A DNA stretch of 64,000 bases from Synechococcus sp. CCY 9618 (lineage in GTDB: Bacteria > Cyanobacteriota > Cyanobacteriia > PCC-6307 > Cyanobiaceae), in the NCBI RefSeq assembly GCF_019038415.1, contig NZ_JAFKRG010000014.1, positions 1 through 64,000 of the forward strand, written 5' to 3'. The notes under the pieces were generated by a model. The model had not been told where the DNA came from, made no database searches, and was given only the letters and a program-made list of their open reading frames with translations. The position numbers were made by a program, and so were the translations under genes. This document shows, in pieces, positions 1 through 7,314 of the stretch; the stretch's first letter is position 1; each line of letters starts with the position of its first letter.

Positions 1-142
1 GGCGTACGCCTATGGAAGTCCTCCAGCAATGGAAAGCGGCCTGATCACCCCACCAGCTCTCATAGGAACTGGACCACTGATGGGGGTCACGTCAATCGGC
101 CACAGCGAGTGCATGCGAGCTGGCGGTTCGGTCGAACGTGGT

Positions 143-149
143 GTTAGGC
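143..149 (-). other. Isolated attC-like R'' core site after the MOSC cassette
   Basis: On the minus strand this reads GCCTAAC, identical to the outer core of the attC site at 948-1034 and placed 23 nt after the MOSC stop codon, where the attC of that cassette should begin. No matching GTTRRRY partner and no complementary left/right halves can be found between here and the window edge. The site is therefore either decayed or an attC whose fold I cannot recognise. Bases 1-142 hold no supportable gene. Confidence 0.4.
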
Positions 150-172
150 AGGGGTGAACATGGTGGGGCCAG

Positions 173-904
173 TCACGTGACCACAAAGACCCGGTCATTC
201 AGCTTGATCGTGCCAGGAGCTCGGACCGAGGCATACACACCGAAATGCGGACCGATATCGCGGCCAAGGCTCCGCAGTATCCGAGGATCGTTCGGTAGAT
301 CGTCTTGGGGAAAGTTCACCATGACGCATCGCTCCGTAAGATCGTCCACCTGCAGGATGACCTCCCCAATTCGAAGCGTCTTGCCGAGCCAGAGTCGTTC
401 CAGCTGAGTCATGCCGGGAAGTTCAATCAGGATGTTTGGCCTGAATCGACGATCATCGACACGGGAATCCGGGAGGAGCTGATTTAGCCACGCCAGTGAC
501 GCCGTTGCAATCAGATGGAGAGGCCCAGAATCTAGGTGCGAAATACCCCTCTCCCGCGCAAGTGTGACCGGCTGGCCCAGTGCGTCGGACAACGCGGTAT
601 GGATACTCGAGTCATTGCCTAGAATCTCGCGGCCATCCGGGAACGTAATCCTTGGAGTTTCGTGCTCGTACACCGCTCGGAAGCCAAACAGACCATCGAT
701 CTTGCGAAAGCGGCGAGTCGTCTTTCCGCTTCCGAATTTGCCATCGGCGTCACGCACCGCAAAGAGACGATCACCCTTGGCGCCACGCTTATCGACAGTG
801 AGATGCCCGCACTTCTCACCGAGCATGGACTTCACCGGATAACGCCACAGCCGGATGACCCTGGCCTCAGAGTTGTTGGATGTCGCGAACTCGGCGGTTT
901 CCAT
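173..904 (-). CDS. MOSC domain protein (integron gene cassette)
   Basis: This 243-residue protein resembles MOSC-domain molybdenum-cofactor sulfurtransferase-like / mARC-like proteins. An N-terminal beta-barrel segment carries YPVKSM (residues 22-27), followed by a MOSC domain with RFRPNI (about 153-158) and the conserved cysteine C193 in the TERC motif, which in the family binds sulfur or the cofactor. No N-terminal aminotransferase domain is present, so it is a stand-alone MOSC protein; the substrate is unknown. It lies as a cassette between an attC site (upstream, 948-1034) and an attC-like core (143-149), on the same strand as the DUF4238 cassette, and has no obvious promoter of its own. 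Its base composition is less GC-rich than the chromosomal genes to the right, consistent with transfer. The start is the ATG 44 nt beyond the attC. Confidence 0.85.
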   Translation of the reverse strand: METAEFATSNNSEARVIRLWRYPVKSMLGEKCGHLTVDKRGAKGDRLFAVRDADGKFGSGKTTRRFRKIDGLFGFRAVYEHETPRITFPDGREILGNDSSIHTALSDALGQPVTLARERGISHLDSGPLHLIATASLAWLNQLLPDSRVDDRRFRPNILIELPGMTQLERLWLGKTLRIGEVILQVDDLTERCVMVNFPQDDLPNDPRILRSLGRDIGPHFGVYASVRAPGTIKLNDRVFVVT

Positions 905-947
905 GTCCGTCAGTTGCCTTGAGGTGGCCTAGCCATACGGAGCGCAT

Positions 948-1034
948 GCCTAACGCTCCAGATCAGAAGCGGGTGAGAGCTTGCGCGTATGGCGCTCAAT
1001 CTTTGGTCCCGTCTTCTGCATCTGGATGTTAGGC
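948..1034 (-). other. attC: attC recombination site (59-base element)
   Basis: Read on the minus strand, the site begins with GCCTAAC (R'') at 1034-1028 and ends with GTTAGGC (R') at 954-948. Inside, TCCAGAT-G-CAGAAG-A-CGGG on the left pairs with CCCG-CTTCTG-ATCTGGA on the right. This leaves an unpaired spacer next to the R boxes (A versus GC) and single extrahelical bases, the architecture that identifies folded attC sites. The total length of 87 nt is in the normal range. The DUF4238 stop codon (TAA) lies inside the R'' box, as is usual for cassettes, and the next cassette gene begins 44 nt after R'. Confidence 0.88.
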
Positions 1035-2288
1035 GATCGGATTTTCACCAGTTTGGCGTAGCAGTTCGTTCAACGCGTGGTCTGAGTGCTCTACCCTAAA
1101 GGCCTTCTCTTGTCCTATCATTGTATTCACAATCACGACATCCCCCATTCCACGCACTCCCCGTCCATTGCGATACAATGTGGCGGACTTAAATGGCTGA
1201 CTACCAGTGATTTGATCAAGCTTTGCTAAGTCAGTGGTCTGAAAATCAATGTAGACCGACTCGGGATTAAGCCAGGTGATCGAGAGGCAGTAATGACAAT
1301 GACCCTTTTCCAGAACCAGCCAATCTCCATTTGGCAGGCCAGGAGCGGGAGGAACGGGTGAATTTCCAATTGAATACAGAGAACGAACTTCCCTGGCTTT
1401 ATGACTCCTTCCTATAACTGCTGCAGCAAAGCCAAAGTCTTCGTTAGATGCATACAAAAATCTGCTGGACTGCAAGACTTGCAACTCGTTGAGGGCCATG
1501 CAGTAGCGATCGTAGATCACCAATGGTTCTCCCAATTCGAGACTGTTATTCAATCGGTAGGAGAACTTCTCCTTTGGTGCGGGCCTGGGATGATTTTCAT
1601 TGATTGCTTCTGACAAGATTTCGTGAATACTTGGACAGTACAAGGCCAGGCTGATGTGCGGCGAAACAGGAAAGTATATCTCTATTCCTGGTGCATCAAG
1701 CCCAATCCTGCCGTAAGGGAAGGAGTTGTTCATTACTACTGGATTATCTGATATGCAGAGGCCCCCAGTCTCTGAGACGAGCAGGACTATGTTCTTATTT
1801 CTCAGAAGCTTGACAATCTGATCCAGTTCGAAGAGCTTAGCGAAGGCGATCTGCCTCGCAGTATCATCATCAATAACTTGCGTTCGATCAAGGCCTTGGA
1901 CATCCAGCCAATCCGAGAGTTGATTGGACAACTCCATGGGCGATGTTCTCATTATCTTCGTGCGTACAAGTTGAGTAGCCACAAGAGCGGCCAAATCGTC
2001 AACGACTTGTTCATCTACTTGTATAAGCGACCTTCTGCACGACAGCTCTTGGATGGCTATCGCCAAGCGATTATCGGCCTCTTGGAAAAGCATCTCATAG
2101 TTAACTGTCTGTTCACCGATGCGGACACTGTTGAAATCTCGTTCTGCTGCCGCGTTGACAACTGCTGTGTTGTATCGCGTCCCTGTTTTCTTGTCATAGA
2201 CGAAAACTTGATCCGTGCCAGGCCTTGGTGAGAAACTCTTCAGCAAAGCTTGAGGGACATAGTGATGCTTTCTTGGTATGGGAGGCAT
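1029..2288 (-). CDS. DUF4238 family protein (integron gene cassette)
   Basis: This 419-residue soluble protein has the DUF4238 N-terminal signature KHHYVPQ..L..F (residues 7-19), a helical middle region, and a segment around residues 165-190 (VLLVSETGGLCISDNPVV) typical of the family, where a conserved Asp-Asn-Pro occurs. The family has no established biochemical function; I do not assign one. The gene is clearly AT-richer than its chromosomal neighbours and uses codons such as AAT, ATT and TTA rarely seen elsewhere here, which suggests recent acquisition. Its stop TAA sits inside the attC R'' box (1028-1034), and its ATG is 15 nt from a GTTAGGC core at 2309-2303, so the gene fills one cassette almost completely. 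Expression probably depends on transcription entering from the integrase side. Confidence 0.85.
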   Translation of the reverse strand: MPPIPRKHHYVPQALLKSFSPRPGTDQVFVYDKKTGTRYNTAVVNAAAERDFNSVRIGEQTVNYEMLFQEADNRLAIAIQELSCRRSLIQVDEQVVDDLAALVATQLVRTKIMRTSPMELSNQLSDWLDVQGLDRTQVIDDDTARQIAFAKLFELDQIVKLLRNKNIVLLVSETGGLCISDNPVVMNNSFPYGRIGLDAPGIEIYFPVSPHISLALYCPSIHEILSEAINENHPRPAPKEKFSYRLNNSLELGEPLVIYDRYCMALNELQVLQSSRFLYASNEDFGFAAAVIGRSHKAREVRSLYSIGNSPVPPAPGLPNGDWLVLEKGHCHYCLSITWLNPESVYIDFQTTDLAKLDQITGSQPFKSATLYRNGRGVRGMGDVVIVNTMIGQEKAFRVEHSDHALNELLRQTGENPIA

Positions 2289-2685
2289 AATCGGTCAAAT
2301 TCGCCTAACTACTAAATGGGTGGTTCCGTGATGCACTCCCGCGGTCTCTTGCCACGCCGCCTATGCAGCGGATATTCAGTCCAGTCAATCGAGAGCGTTC
2401 GTCACAGACTGGGCTTCCTTGGCTCAGTGAGCCCTGACTTGGGTTCATAAAGGAACCGTGATGCATGCAGGACAAGTCGTCCCGGTCAAGGTAGCTGCCC
2501 CGGATCGGTCTTGCCCATGCCAGTTCAGGGATTATCGGGGTGATTCTCCGCCGGATATGTGGCCGACCGACACCTGACTTGAGGCCCAAAAGCCATTCCC
2601 CCGCAGCCATTCCGGCCAGCTGTCTGCGTGTTGCGGTGACCATCACCGGTCACGTGATGCACGCCATCGCACCGCCCTTGGCGGA
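2289..2685 (-). other. attI: Candidate attI region between integrase and first cassette (no gene)
   Basis: There are 397 nt without a supportable gene between the integrase stop and the first cassette gene. On the minus strand a GTTAGGC core lies at 2309-2303, directly before the DUF4238 ATG, but no complementary partner of attC type is found upstream. That is what an attI insertion point, rather than an attC, would look like. A 9-mer CGTGATGCA occurs three times (2327-2335, 2457-2465, 2653-2661), and a short hairpin GTGACC/GGTCAC lies at 2636-2653 just after the integrase stop. A cassette promoter would be expected here, but no convincing -35/-10 pair stands out. Confidence 0.45.
2303..2309 (-). 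other. Cassette insertion core site GTTAGGC
   Basis: The minus strand reads GTTAGGC, the consensus G/TTRRRY crossover core, 15 nt before the DUF4238 start codon. It is the boundary of the first cassette: same core as the R' box of the attC at 948-954, but without an inverted partner nearby, so it is best read as the attI/cassette-1 junction. Confidence 0.6.
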
Positions 2686-3471
2686 TCACAGCAGGTCGGC
2701 GGGGCTGCGCACACCGCAGGGGCCCCGGTTGAGCACATGCGTGTAGATCATCGTGGTGCGCAGGTCGTTGTGGCCCAGCAACTCCTGAATGGTGCGGATG
2801 TCGGTGCCCCTTTCCAGCAGGTGGGTGGCGAAGGAATGGCGGAAGGTGTGGCAGCTCACCCGTTTGGCCAGCCCCGCTGCCTGCACTGCCCTTCGCACGT
2901 CCTTCTGCCTGATTGATGGATCACGCCATCGCCGGGTCTGGGGGAACACCCATTGCCAGCCCCATTCCACGGCGGCGTTCGGATACTTGCGCCCCAGCGC
3001 CTGGGGGAGCACCACCCGGCCGCAGCCGGCGGCCAGATCTGCATCATGCAGCCGCCGCACCCCCTCCAGGTGCGCTCCCAGCGGTTCCATCAGCCGCTTC
3101 GGCATCAGGGTGATGCGGTCCTTGTCCCCCTTGCCGCTGCGCACCGTGATCTGCCGCTGCCCGACGTCGAGATCCTGTACGCGCATCCGCAGGGCTTCCA
3201 TCAGCCGCAGTCCGCTCCCGTAGAGCAGGCCGGCCACCAGGGCCGTGGTGCCTTCCAGGCGCCTCAACACCTGCTGCACCTCCGCCGGTGTCATCACCAC
3301 CGGCAGGCGCCGCCCCACCCGGGCGCGCACCACCCCCGTCAGATCGCCCGGGGTCGTCCCCAGCACATGGCGATAGAGGAACAACAGCGCCGAGAGAGCC
3401 TGGGTCTGGCTGGAGGCACTCACCCCCTCCTCCACCGCCAGGTGGGTGAGGAAGGCGTTGATCTCGGCCTG
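2686..3471 (-). pseudogene. intI: Integron integrase IntI, 5'-truncated
   Basis: The encoded protein is a tyrosine recombinase with all catalytic residues visible: Arg in [10 protein letters not shown], Lys in GKGDKD, HTFRH (His-x-x-Arg), LLGH and the nucleophile in TTMIYTHV, ending in GVRSPADLL. It carries the IntI-specific insertion KYPNA..EW.WQ.VFP..R....DP, which separates integron integrases from XerC/D; the usual RRHH stretch after DP seems to be missing. In-frame homology starts only at [19 protein letters not shown] near 3471. The first roughly 50-60 residues of the usual 320-340 (most of the N-terminal DNA-binding domain) are absent, and the + strand oxygenase gene begins right there. 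The first in-frame start is a GTG at 3435, giving 249 residues, probably inactive. The gene is GC-rich like the host, unlike the cassettes. Confidence 0.85.
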
Positions 3472-3524
3472 CCCCCGGGTCGCCGGCAGGATCGTTGCTT
3501 CGCCGTGCCCTCTCGCCTCCGCCC

Positions 3525-4253
3525 ATGGCCGCCCCCGCCCCCCTGGCGATCCAGCCCCTCTTCCCCATGGCCCTGGGCCGGGTGCAGCTGGCCCCCGACC
3601 CGCTCGATACCGCCCTGCTGCTGCAGCGGATCCTGGACCTGCGCGGTGAGGCGCCGCAGGAGGAGGGCGTGGCCTGGACCGGAGACGTGCACGGCGCCGG
3701 CGAGCTGCACCACGACCCCCTGTTCGCCCCCCTGATCGCTGAACTGGCCGGCCATGCCCGGGCCTACCTGGACGCGCTGGGCTTCGATCGCCGGCGGCTG
3801 GCGTTGCATGTCCAGCGCTGCTGGCCGGTGATCAGCGAGCCCGGCGCGCAGGTGGGGCGCCACCACCACCCCAACGCCCACCTCAGCGCCATCTACTACC
3901 TCAACGGCGACGGCAGCGGTCGCAGCGGCTGCCTGCGTCTGTTCCCTCCCCGGCCGGTGAACGAGCTGGTGCCGGGGCTGGCCGTGGGCCAGGACGGGCC
4001 GATCGACCCCGCCGCCGACCTCAACCAGCCCTGGCACGACGTGGCCCCCCGGGCCGGCCTGCTGCTGCTGTTCCCCTCCAGCGTCGACCATGCGGTGCTG
4101 CCCAACGGCGACCCCGACGACAGCCGCTTCTCCCTGAGCCTCGATGTGGTGCTCACCGCCGCGGCGACCGCGCCGGACCCGGGCGAGTACCTCGCCCCCC
4201 ACCCCGGCCGCTGGCTGGCGATCGGAGAGGATGGCCCGACGCCGGGAGCCTGA
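3525..4253 (+). CDS. 2OG-Fe(II) oxygenase-like protein (TIGR02466 / PF13759 type)
   Basis: This 242-residue protein fits the 2OG-Fe(II)_Oxy_5 group of putative 2-oxoglutarate/iron dioxygenases. Visible family features are the metal-site region [16 protein letters not shown] (residues 111-126) followed by a distal VDHAVLPNG (His189), and an Arg-x-Ser (R201) where 2-oxoglutarate would be held, within a double-stranded beta-helix pattern. The substrate is unknown. The ATG at 3525 was chosen because homology begins close after it; a TTG at 3495 in frame would add ten residues lying next to the integrase junction. The gene runs divergently from the truncated integrase and is followed 33 nt later by a ferredoxin gene, which could supply electrons or be coincidental. 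It marks the return to ordinary GC-rich chromosomal DNA. Confidence 0.75.
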   Translation: MAAPAPLAIQPLFPMALGRVQLAPDPLDTALLLQRILDLRGEAPQEEGVAWTGDVHGAGELHHDPLFAPLIAELAGHARAYLDALGFDRRRLALHVQRCWPVISEPGAQVGRHHHPNAHLSAIYYLNGDGSGRSGCLRLFPPRPVNELVPGLAVGQDGPIDPAADLNQPWHDVAPRAGLLLLFPSSVDHAVLPNGDPDDSRFSLSLDVVLTAAATAPDPGEYLAPHPGRWLAIGEDGPTPGA

Positions 4254-4286
4254 GCCCCGCCCCCTCTCTTCTCCGTCCGCCCGCCC

Positions 4287-4652
4287 GTGTCCGAGCCCGT
4301 GTCCGAGACCTCCTCCACGCCCGCCGCGACGGTCTCCGTTTTCCAGATCAGCGCCAGCCTCGACGGCGCCCCCCACCGCTTCCCCTGCCGCAGCGACCAG
4401 ACGGTGCTGAACGCCGCCGAAGCGGCCGGGGTGCCCCTGCCCAGCTCCTGCTGCTCGGGGGTGTGCACCACCTGCGCCGCCCTGCTGCGCAGTGGCACGG
4501 TGCACCAGCCCGACGCCATGGGCGTCAAGGCCGAGCTGCAGACCCAGGGCTATGCGCTCCTGTGCGTGTCCTATCCCCGCTCCGACGTCGACCTGCTCGC
4601 CGGCCAGGAGGACGCCCTCTACGAGGCCCAGTTCGGTCAGTTCCAGAAATGA
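4287..4652 (+). CDS. [2Fe-2S] ferredoxin, plant-type, with N-terminal extension
   Basis: This 121-residue ferredoxin has the plant-type cluster-binding spacing C55-x4-C60-x2-C63-x29-C93 in LPSSCCSGVCTTC and LLCVSYP. An extra Cys (C56) follows the first ligand, and a Ser/Thr-rich extension of about 15 residues precedes the fold. It differs clearly from the main photosynthetic ferredoxin PetF encoded at 44.1 kb and is probably a specialised electron carrier with an unknown partner. Initiation is at a GTG (4287), with a second GTG at 4299. Its stop codon overlaps the next gene start (ATGA), so translation of the 72-residue protein downstream is probably coupled. Confidence 0.85.
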   Translation: MSEPVSETSSTPAATVSVFQISASLDGAPHRFPCRSDQTVLNAAEAAGVPLPSSCCSGVCTTCAALLRSGTVHQPDAMGVKAELQTQGYALLCVSYPRSDVDLLAGQEDALYEAQFGQFQK

Positions 4653-4867
4653 ACCCGCCGCCTGAGCTCCAGCCCCTGGAGCTGTGGCTGCAGCCGGCGC
4701 CCGGCCCCCTCCTGCACCAGCTGCTGGCGGCCCTGGGAGCGGAGGCGCGCCGGTTGGCCGGTGAGGGGGCCGAGCCCCTGCGCTGGGCGGTCACGGCGGT
4801 GGATCCCGTGCGGGGCCTGCGGCTGGAGGGGATCGTGGTGGGGCCAGCGGGAGAGCCCGGCCCGTGA
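4649..4867 (+). CDS. Small conserved-type hypothetical protein (72 aa)
   Basis: This 72-residue acidic, leucine-rich protein has no recognisable domain, signal peptide or membrane segment. Its reality is supported by position: the ATG overlaps the ferredoxin stop (ATGA, 4649-4652), and its own TGA overlaps the GTG start of the DUF3326 gene (4864-4867). It is thus the middle member of a three-gene translationally coupled unit. Sequence features are LELWLQPAPGPLLHQLLAAL near the N-terminus, suggesting one amphipathic helix, and a beta-rich C-terminal half ending in VDPVRGLRLEGIVV. A role as an accessory to the ferredoxin or the DUF3326 protein would be guesswork. Confidence 0.6.
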   Translation: MNPPPELQPLELWLQPAPGPLLHQLLAALGAEARRLAGEGAEPLRWAVTAVDPVRGLRLEGIVVGPAGEPGP

Positions 4868-5910
4868 GCGGGGCGGTGCCGCCCCTGCCCACCCTGCTGG
4901 TGATCCCCACCGGGGTGGGCTGCGCCGTGGGCGGCTTCGCCGGCGACGGCCTGCCGGCGGCCCGGCTGCTGGCAGCCGCCAGCGGTTGTCTGATCACCCA
5001 TCCCAACGTGATGAACGCCGCCGCCCTCTACTGGAGCGACCGGCAGATCCACTACGTGGAGGGCTGGAGCCTGGATCGCTTCGCCGCCGGCGACCTGGCC
5101 CTGGCGCCGGTGCCGTCCCAGCGCCTGGGGGTGCTGCTGGATGGGGCCATCGAAGCGGAGCTGGCCCTGCGCCACCGTCAGGTGATCGACGCCTGCCGGG
5201 CCAGCCTGGGGCTCCGCATCGGCCCCGTGCTCACCACGGAGGTGCCCCTGGGGGTGACCCTTTCGCTGGGGCCGAGCGGCAGCAGCTGGGGCAGCCTGAA
5301 CCGCCCCGATGCCCTGCTGCGGGCGGGGGAGCGGCTGGTGGCCGCCGGCGCCACGGCCATCGCCGTGGTGGCCCGCTTCCCCGATGAGCCCGGCAGCGAG
5401 GCTTTGGCGGCCTACCGCCACGGCACGGGTGTGGATGGGCTGGCCGGAGCCGAGGCGGTGATCAGCCATCTGCTCAGCCGCCACCTCGGCGTTCCCTGCG
5501 CCCATGCTCCGGCCCTGGCGCCCCTGCCCGCCGATCCGGCCCTGGATCCCAGGGCGGCGGCCGAGGAGCTGGGCCACACCTTCCTGCCCTGCGTGCTGGT
5601 GGGTCTGAGCCGGGCCCCGGGCCTGCGGCCGGAGCCCGCCACCGGCTCGGGCCTGCTCCATGGCGCCGACCTGGGGGCGGTGGTGGCCCCGGCGGGCGTC
5701 CTAGGGGGAGAGGCGGTGCTGGCCTGCGCCGAGCGGGGGGTGCCCCTGATCGCCGTGGAGGGCAACCCCTGCCTGCTGGAGGTCACTGGCGCGGCCCTGG
5801 GGCTGCCGGTGATCGCCGCCGCCAGCTATGCGGAGGCGGCGGGGCTGGTGCTGGCCCTGCGGGAGGGGATTGATCCTGCGGCCCTGCGACGGCCGCTGGC
5901 TGGGGGATGA
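4864..5910 (+). CDS. DUF3326 domain protein
   Basis: This 348-residue protein is recognisable as the DUF3326 family of cyanobacteria and some plants and proteobacteria. Landmarks are the N-terminal VIPTGVGCAVGGFAGD (about residues 13-28), the ITHPNVMNAAALYW segment (about 44-57) and a C-terminal Rossmann-like half with VPLIAVEGNP. The function is not established. The start is a GTG overlapping the preceding stop, and the gene ends 7 nt before the convergent DUF1993 gene, so its transcript has no room for its own terminator. The conserved motif near residue 13 and absence of a signal peptide suggest a cytosolic enzyme. Confidence 0.75.
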   Translation: MSGAVPPLPTLLVIPTGVGCAVGGFAGDGLPAARLLAAASGCLITHPNVMNAAALYWSDRQIHYVEGWSLDRFAAGDLALAPVPSQRLGVLLDGAIEAELALRHRQVIDACRASLGLRIGPVLTTEVPLGVTLSLGPSGSSWGSLNRPDALLRAGERLVAAGATAIAVVARFPDEPGSEALAAYRHGTGVDGLAGAEAVISHLLSRHLGVPCAHAPALAPLPADPALDPRAAAEELGHTFLPCVLVGLSRAPGLRPEPATGSGLLHGADLGAVVAPAGVLGGEAVLACAERGVPLIAVEGNPCLLEVTGAALGLPVIAAASYAEAAGLVLALREGIDPAALRRPLAGG

Positions 5911-5917
5911 AGGGGCC

Positions 5918-6424
5918 TCAGGGCTCGCCGAGAAAATCCCGTTTGCCCAGTTCCACACCGTTGTGGCGCAGGAGGTCGTAGGCGGTGGTGACGTGGAAGT
6001 AGACGTTGGGCAGGATGAAGAACAGCAGGAAGGCCTGGCCGGTGAAGTGGAGCGTTTCGCCCCGCACCGGCAGTTCGATGGGCCGGGCCTCGCTGCCGTC
6101 GATCTGCTCAGGCGCCAGGGTGGCGAGGTAGGCCAGGGTCGCCTCGATCCGTTCGATCAGCTCCTCGAAGCTGGTTTCGTTGTCCTCCATGGCCGGGGCC
6201 TCGCCGGCGGCGAGCCGGGCCAGGCCGCGCCGGGCGATGTCGGTGGCGATCTGCACCTGCCGCACCAGGGGGAACATGTCCGGGTAGAGGCGGGCCTGCA
6301 GCAGCACCGCCGGCTCGATCCCCCGGGCCTCGGCGTGGGCGGCGGCCTTGCGCAGGATCGCGATCAGGTTGGTCAGGCTGCGGGCCAGGGGCGGAACGGC
6401 CGCCTCGAACATCGAGAGGGTCAT
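5918..6424 (-). CDS. DUF1993 family protein
   Basis: This 168-residue helical protein matches DUF1993 (PF09351): MTLSMFEAAVPPL..SL.NL at the N-terminus, a four-helix DinB-like pattern, the middle motif ETSFEELIERIEATLAYL, and the C-terminal PNVYFHVTTAYDLLRHNGVELGKRDFLG that is the family hallmark. DUF1993 proteins resemble the DinB/YfiT fold and may bind metal, but their activity is unknown. The ATG at 6424 is chosen because family homology begins there; the 32 upstream in-frame residues look like untranslated DNA. The gene is monocistronic, convergent with DUF3326 and divergent from the peroxiredoxin, sharing a 188-nt intergenic region. Confidence 0.8.
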   Translation of the reverse strand: MTLSMFEAAVPPLARSLTNLIAILRKAAAHAEARGIEPAVLLQARLYPDMFPLVRQVQIATDIARRGLARLAAGEAPAMEDNETSFEELIERIEATLAYLATLAPEQIDGSEARPIELPVRGETLHFTGQAFLLFFILPNVYFHVTTAYDLLRHNGVELGKRDFLGEP

Positions 6425-6612
6425 GGCGGTGGTGGCGCGGCGGCGGGGACAGAAAAACGAACCTAGGTCGGCCAGGCGGCCCGCTCCGCGGGGAAGACGT
6501 TGAGCAGAAATACCCAGCACCCGGAGCCGCTTAAGCGGATCGGTTATGAGTTAAGGTGAGGTAGATCGCCGCGTGATGCGGTGCTTCGTCAAGTCGTTCT
6601 TCACACAATTTC

Positions 6613-7185
6613 ATGGCTGTCATCGAAAAGGTCCCCAGCGTCGTCTTCAAGACCCGCGTCCGCGATGAATCCGTGCCCGGCTCCAACCCCTTCCGCTGGC
6701 AGGATCTCACCAGCGACGACATCTTCAAGGGCAAGAAGGTGGTGGTGTTCTCCCTCCCCGGTGCCTTCACCCCCACCTGCTCCTCCAACCACCTGCCCCG
6801 TTATGAGGAGCTCTACGAGGAGTTCAGGGCGCTGGGCATCGATTCCATCGTCTGTGTGTCGGTGAACGATGCCTTCGTGATGTACCAGTGGGGCAACAAA
6901 GTGGGTGCCAAGAACGTGTTCCTGCTGCCCGACGGCAACGGCGAGTTCACCCGCAAGATGGGCATGCTCGTCGAGAAGAGCAACCTGGGCTTCGGTGATC
7001 GCTCCTGGCGCTATTCGATGCTCGTCAATGACGGCGCCATCGAGAAAGTGTTCGTGGAGCCCGGCTTCGATGACAACTGCCCCGCTGACCCCTTCGAGGT
7101 CTCCGATGCCGACACCATGCTGGCCTACCTGAAGGGCACCGCCTCCGCCGGCGTTTCCGCCCCGGTGCTGGAATTCGTCGGCTGA
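6613..7185 (+). CDS. Type II peroxiredoxin (Prx5/AhpE-like, thioredoxin fold)
   Basis: This 190-residue peroxiredoxin reduces hydrogen peroxide and alkyl hydroperoxides using thioredoxin or glutaredoxin. The motif [14 protein letters not shown] contains the peroxidatic Cys56; a second Cys, C81, lies in IVCVSVND, and C156 in FDDNCPADP is a family-typical extra residue. The length is normal for PrxII. It is a single-gene unit with a strong hairpin terminator 38 nt downstream and a 188-nt upstream region shared with divergent DUF1993, so it has its own promoter. In cyanobacteria PrxII helps remove photosynthetic peroxide; the reductant here could be supplied through the ferredoxin-thioredoxin system whose variable chain is encoded at 54.7 kb. 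Confidence 0.93.
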   Translation: MAVIEKVPSVVFKTRVRDESVPGSNPFRWQDLTSDDIFKGKKVVVFSLPGAFTPTCSSNHLPRYEELYEEFRALGIDSIVCVSVNDAFVMYQWGNKVGAKNVFLLPDGNGEFTRKMGMLVEKSNLGFGDRSWRYSMLVNDGAIEKVFVEPGFDDNCPADPFEVSDADTMLAYLKGTASAGVSAPVLEFVG

Positions 7186-7222
7186 GCCGGCGACTCCCTT
7201 CGCCAACGCTTCTGTGCTCTCG

Positions 7223-7255
7223 CCCCCCGTTCCATCAGGGAACGGGGGGCTTTTC
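7223..7255 (+). terminator. Rho-independent terminator of the peroxiredoxin gene
   Basis: A GC-rich stem CCCCCCGTTCC (7223-7233) pairs with GGAACGGGGGG (7239-7249) across a loop of about five nt, followed by CTTTTCTG. The 11-bp stem sits 38 nt after the peroxiredoxin stop and upstream of the next same-strand gene. Confidence 0.85.
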
Positions 7256-7314
7256 TGTCTGCGATTCCCGTGCCGACCGATGCAGCCCGGCTTCCAGCTC
7301 GGCACCATGAGCCC

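Larger units (their letters stand above)
143..3471 (-). mobile_element. Integron remnant: truncated intI, candidate attI, two cassettes, attC
   Basis: The order on the minus strand is intI (truncated), 397-nt candidate attI region, GTTAGGC core, DUF4238 cassette, attC, MOSC cassette, attC-like core, then the window edge. All coding parts run the same way, so the integrase 3' end faces the array. This is the 'inverted' integron layout known from some environmental integrons and opposite to class 1 integrons. The cassettes are AT-richer than the integrase and the chromosome. The array may continue beyond position 1. Confidence 0.75.

Noticed and set aside
10-198. 62-residue minus-strand frame at the left edge
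   Set aside because: Overlaps the MOSC stop region and the attC-like core; no recognisable features.
1029-2288. DUF4238 gene as a restriction or toxin gene
   Set aside because: No nuclease or toxin motif is visible; only cassette context suggests an adaptive role.
2305-2646. 113-residue minus-strand open frame between integrase and first cassette
   Set aside because: No start context, no domain, odd composition, and it overlaps the GTTAGGC core and candidate attI; treated as non-coding.
2686-3435. Integrase as an intact functional gene
   Set aside because: Most of the N-terminal DNA-binding domain is missing and IntI-like sequence continues upstream of the first start codon before ending abruptly, so it is called a pseudogene.
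3420-4505. 361-residue minus-strand frame opposite the oxygenase and ferredoxin
   Set aside because: Gln/Gly/Ala/Arg-rich product typical of a GC-rich shadow frame; the opposite strand encodes recognisable protein families.
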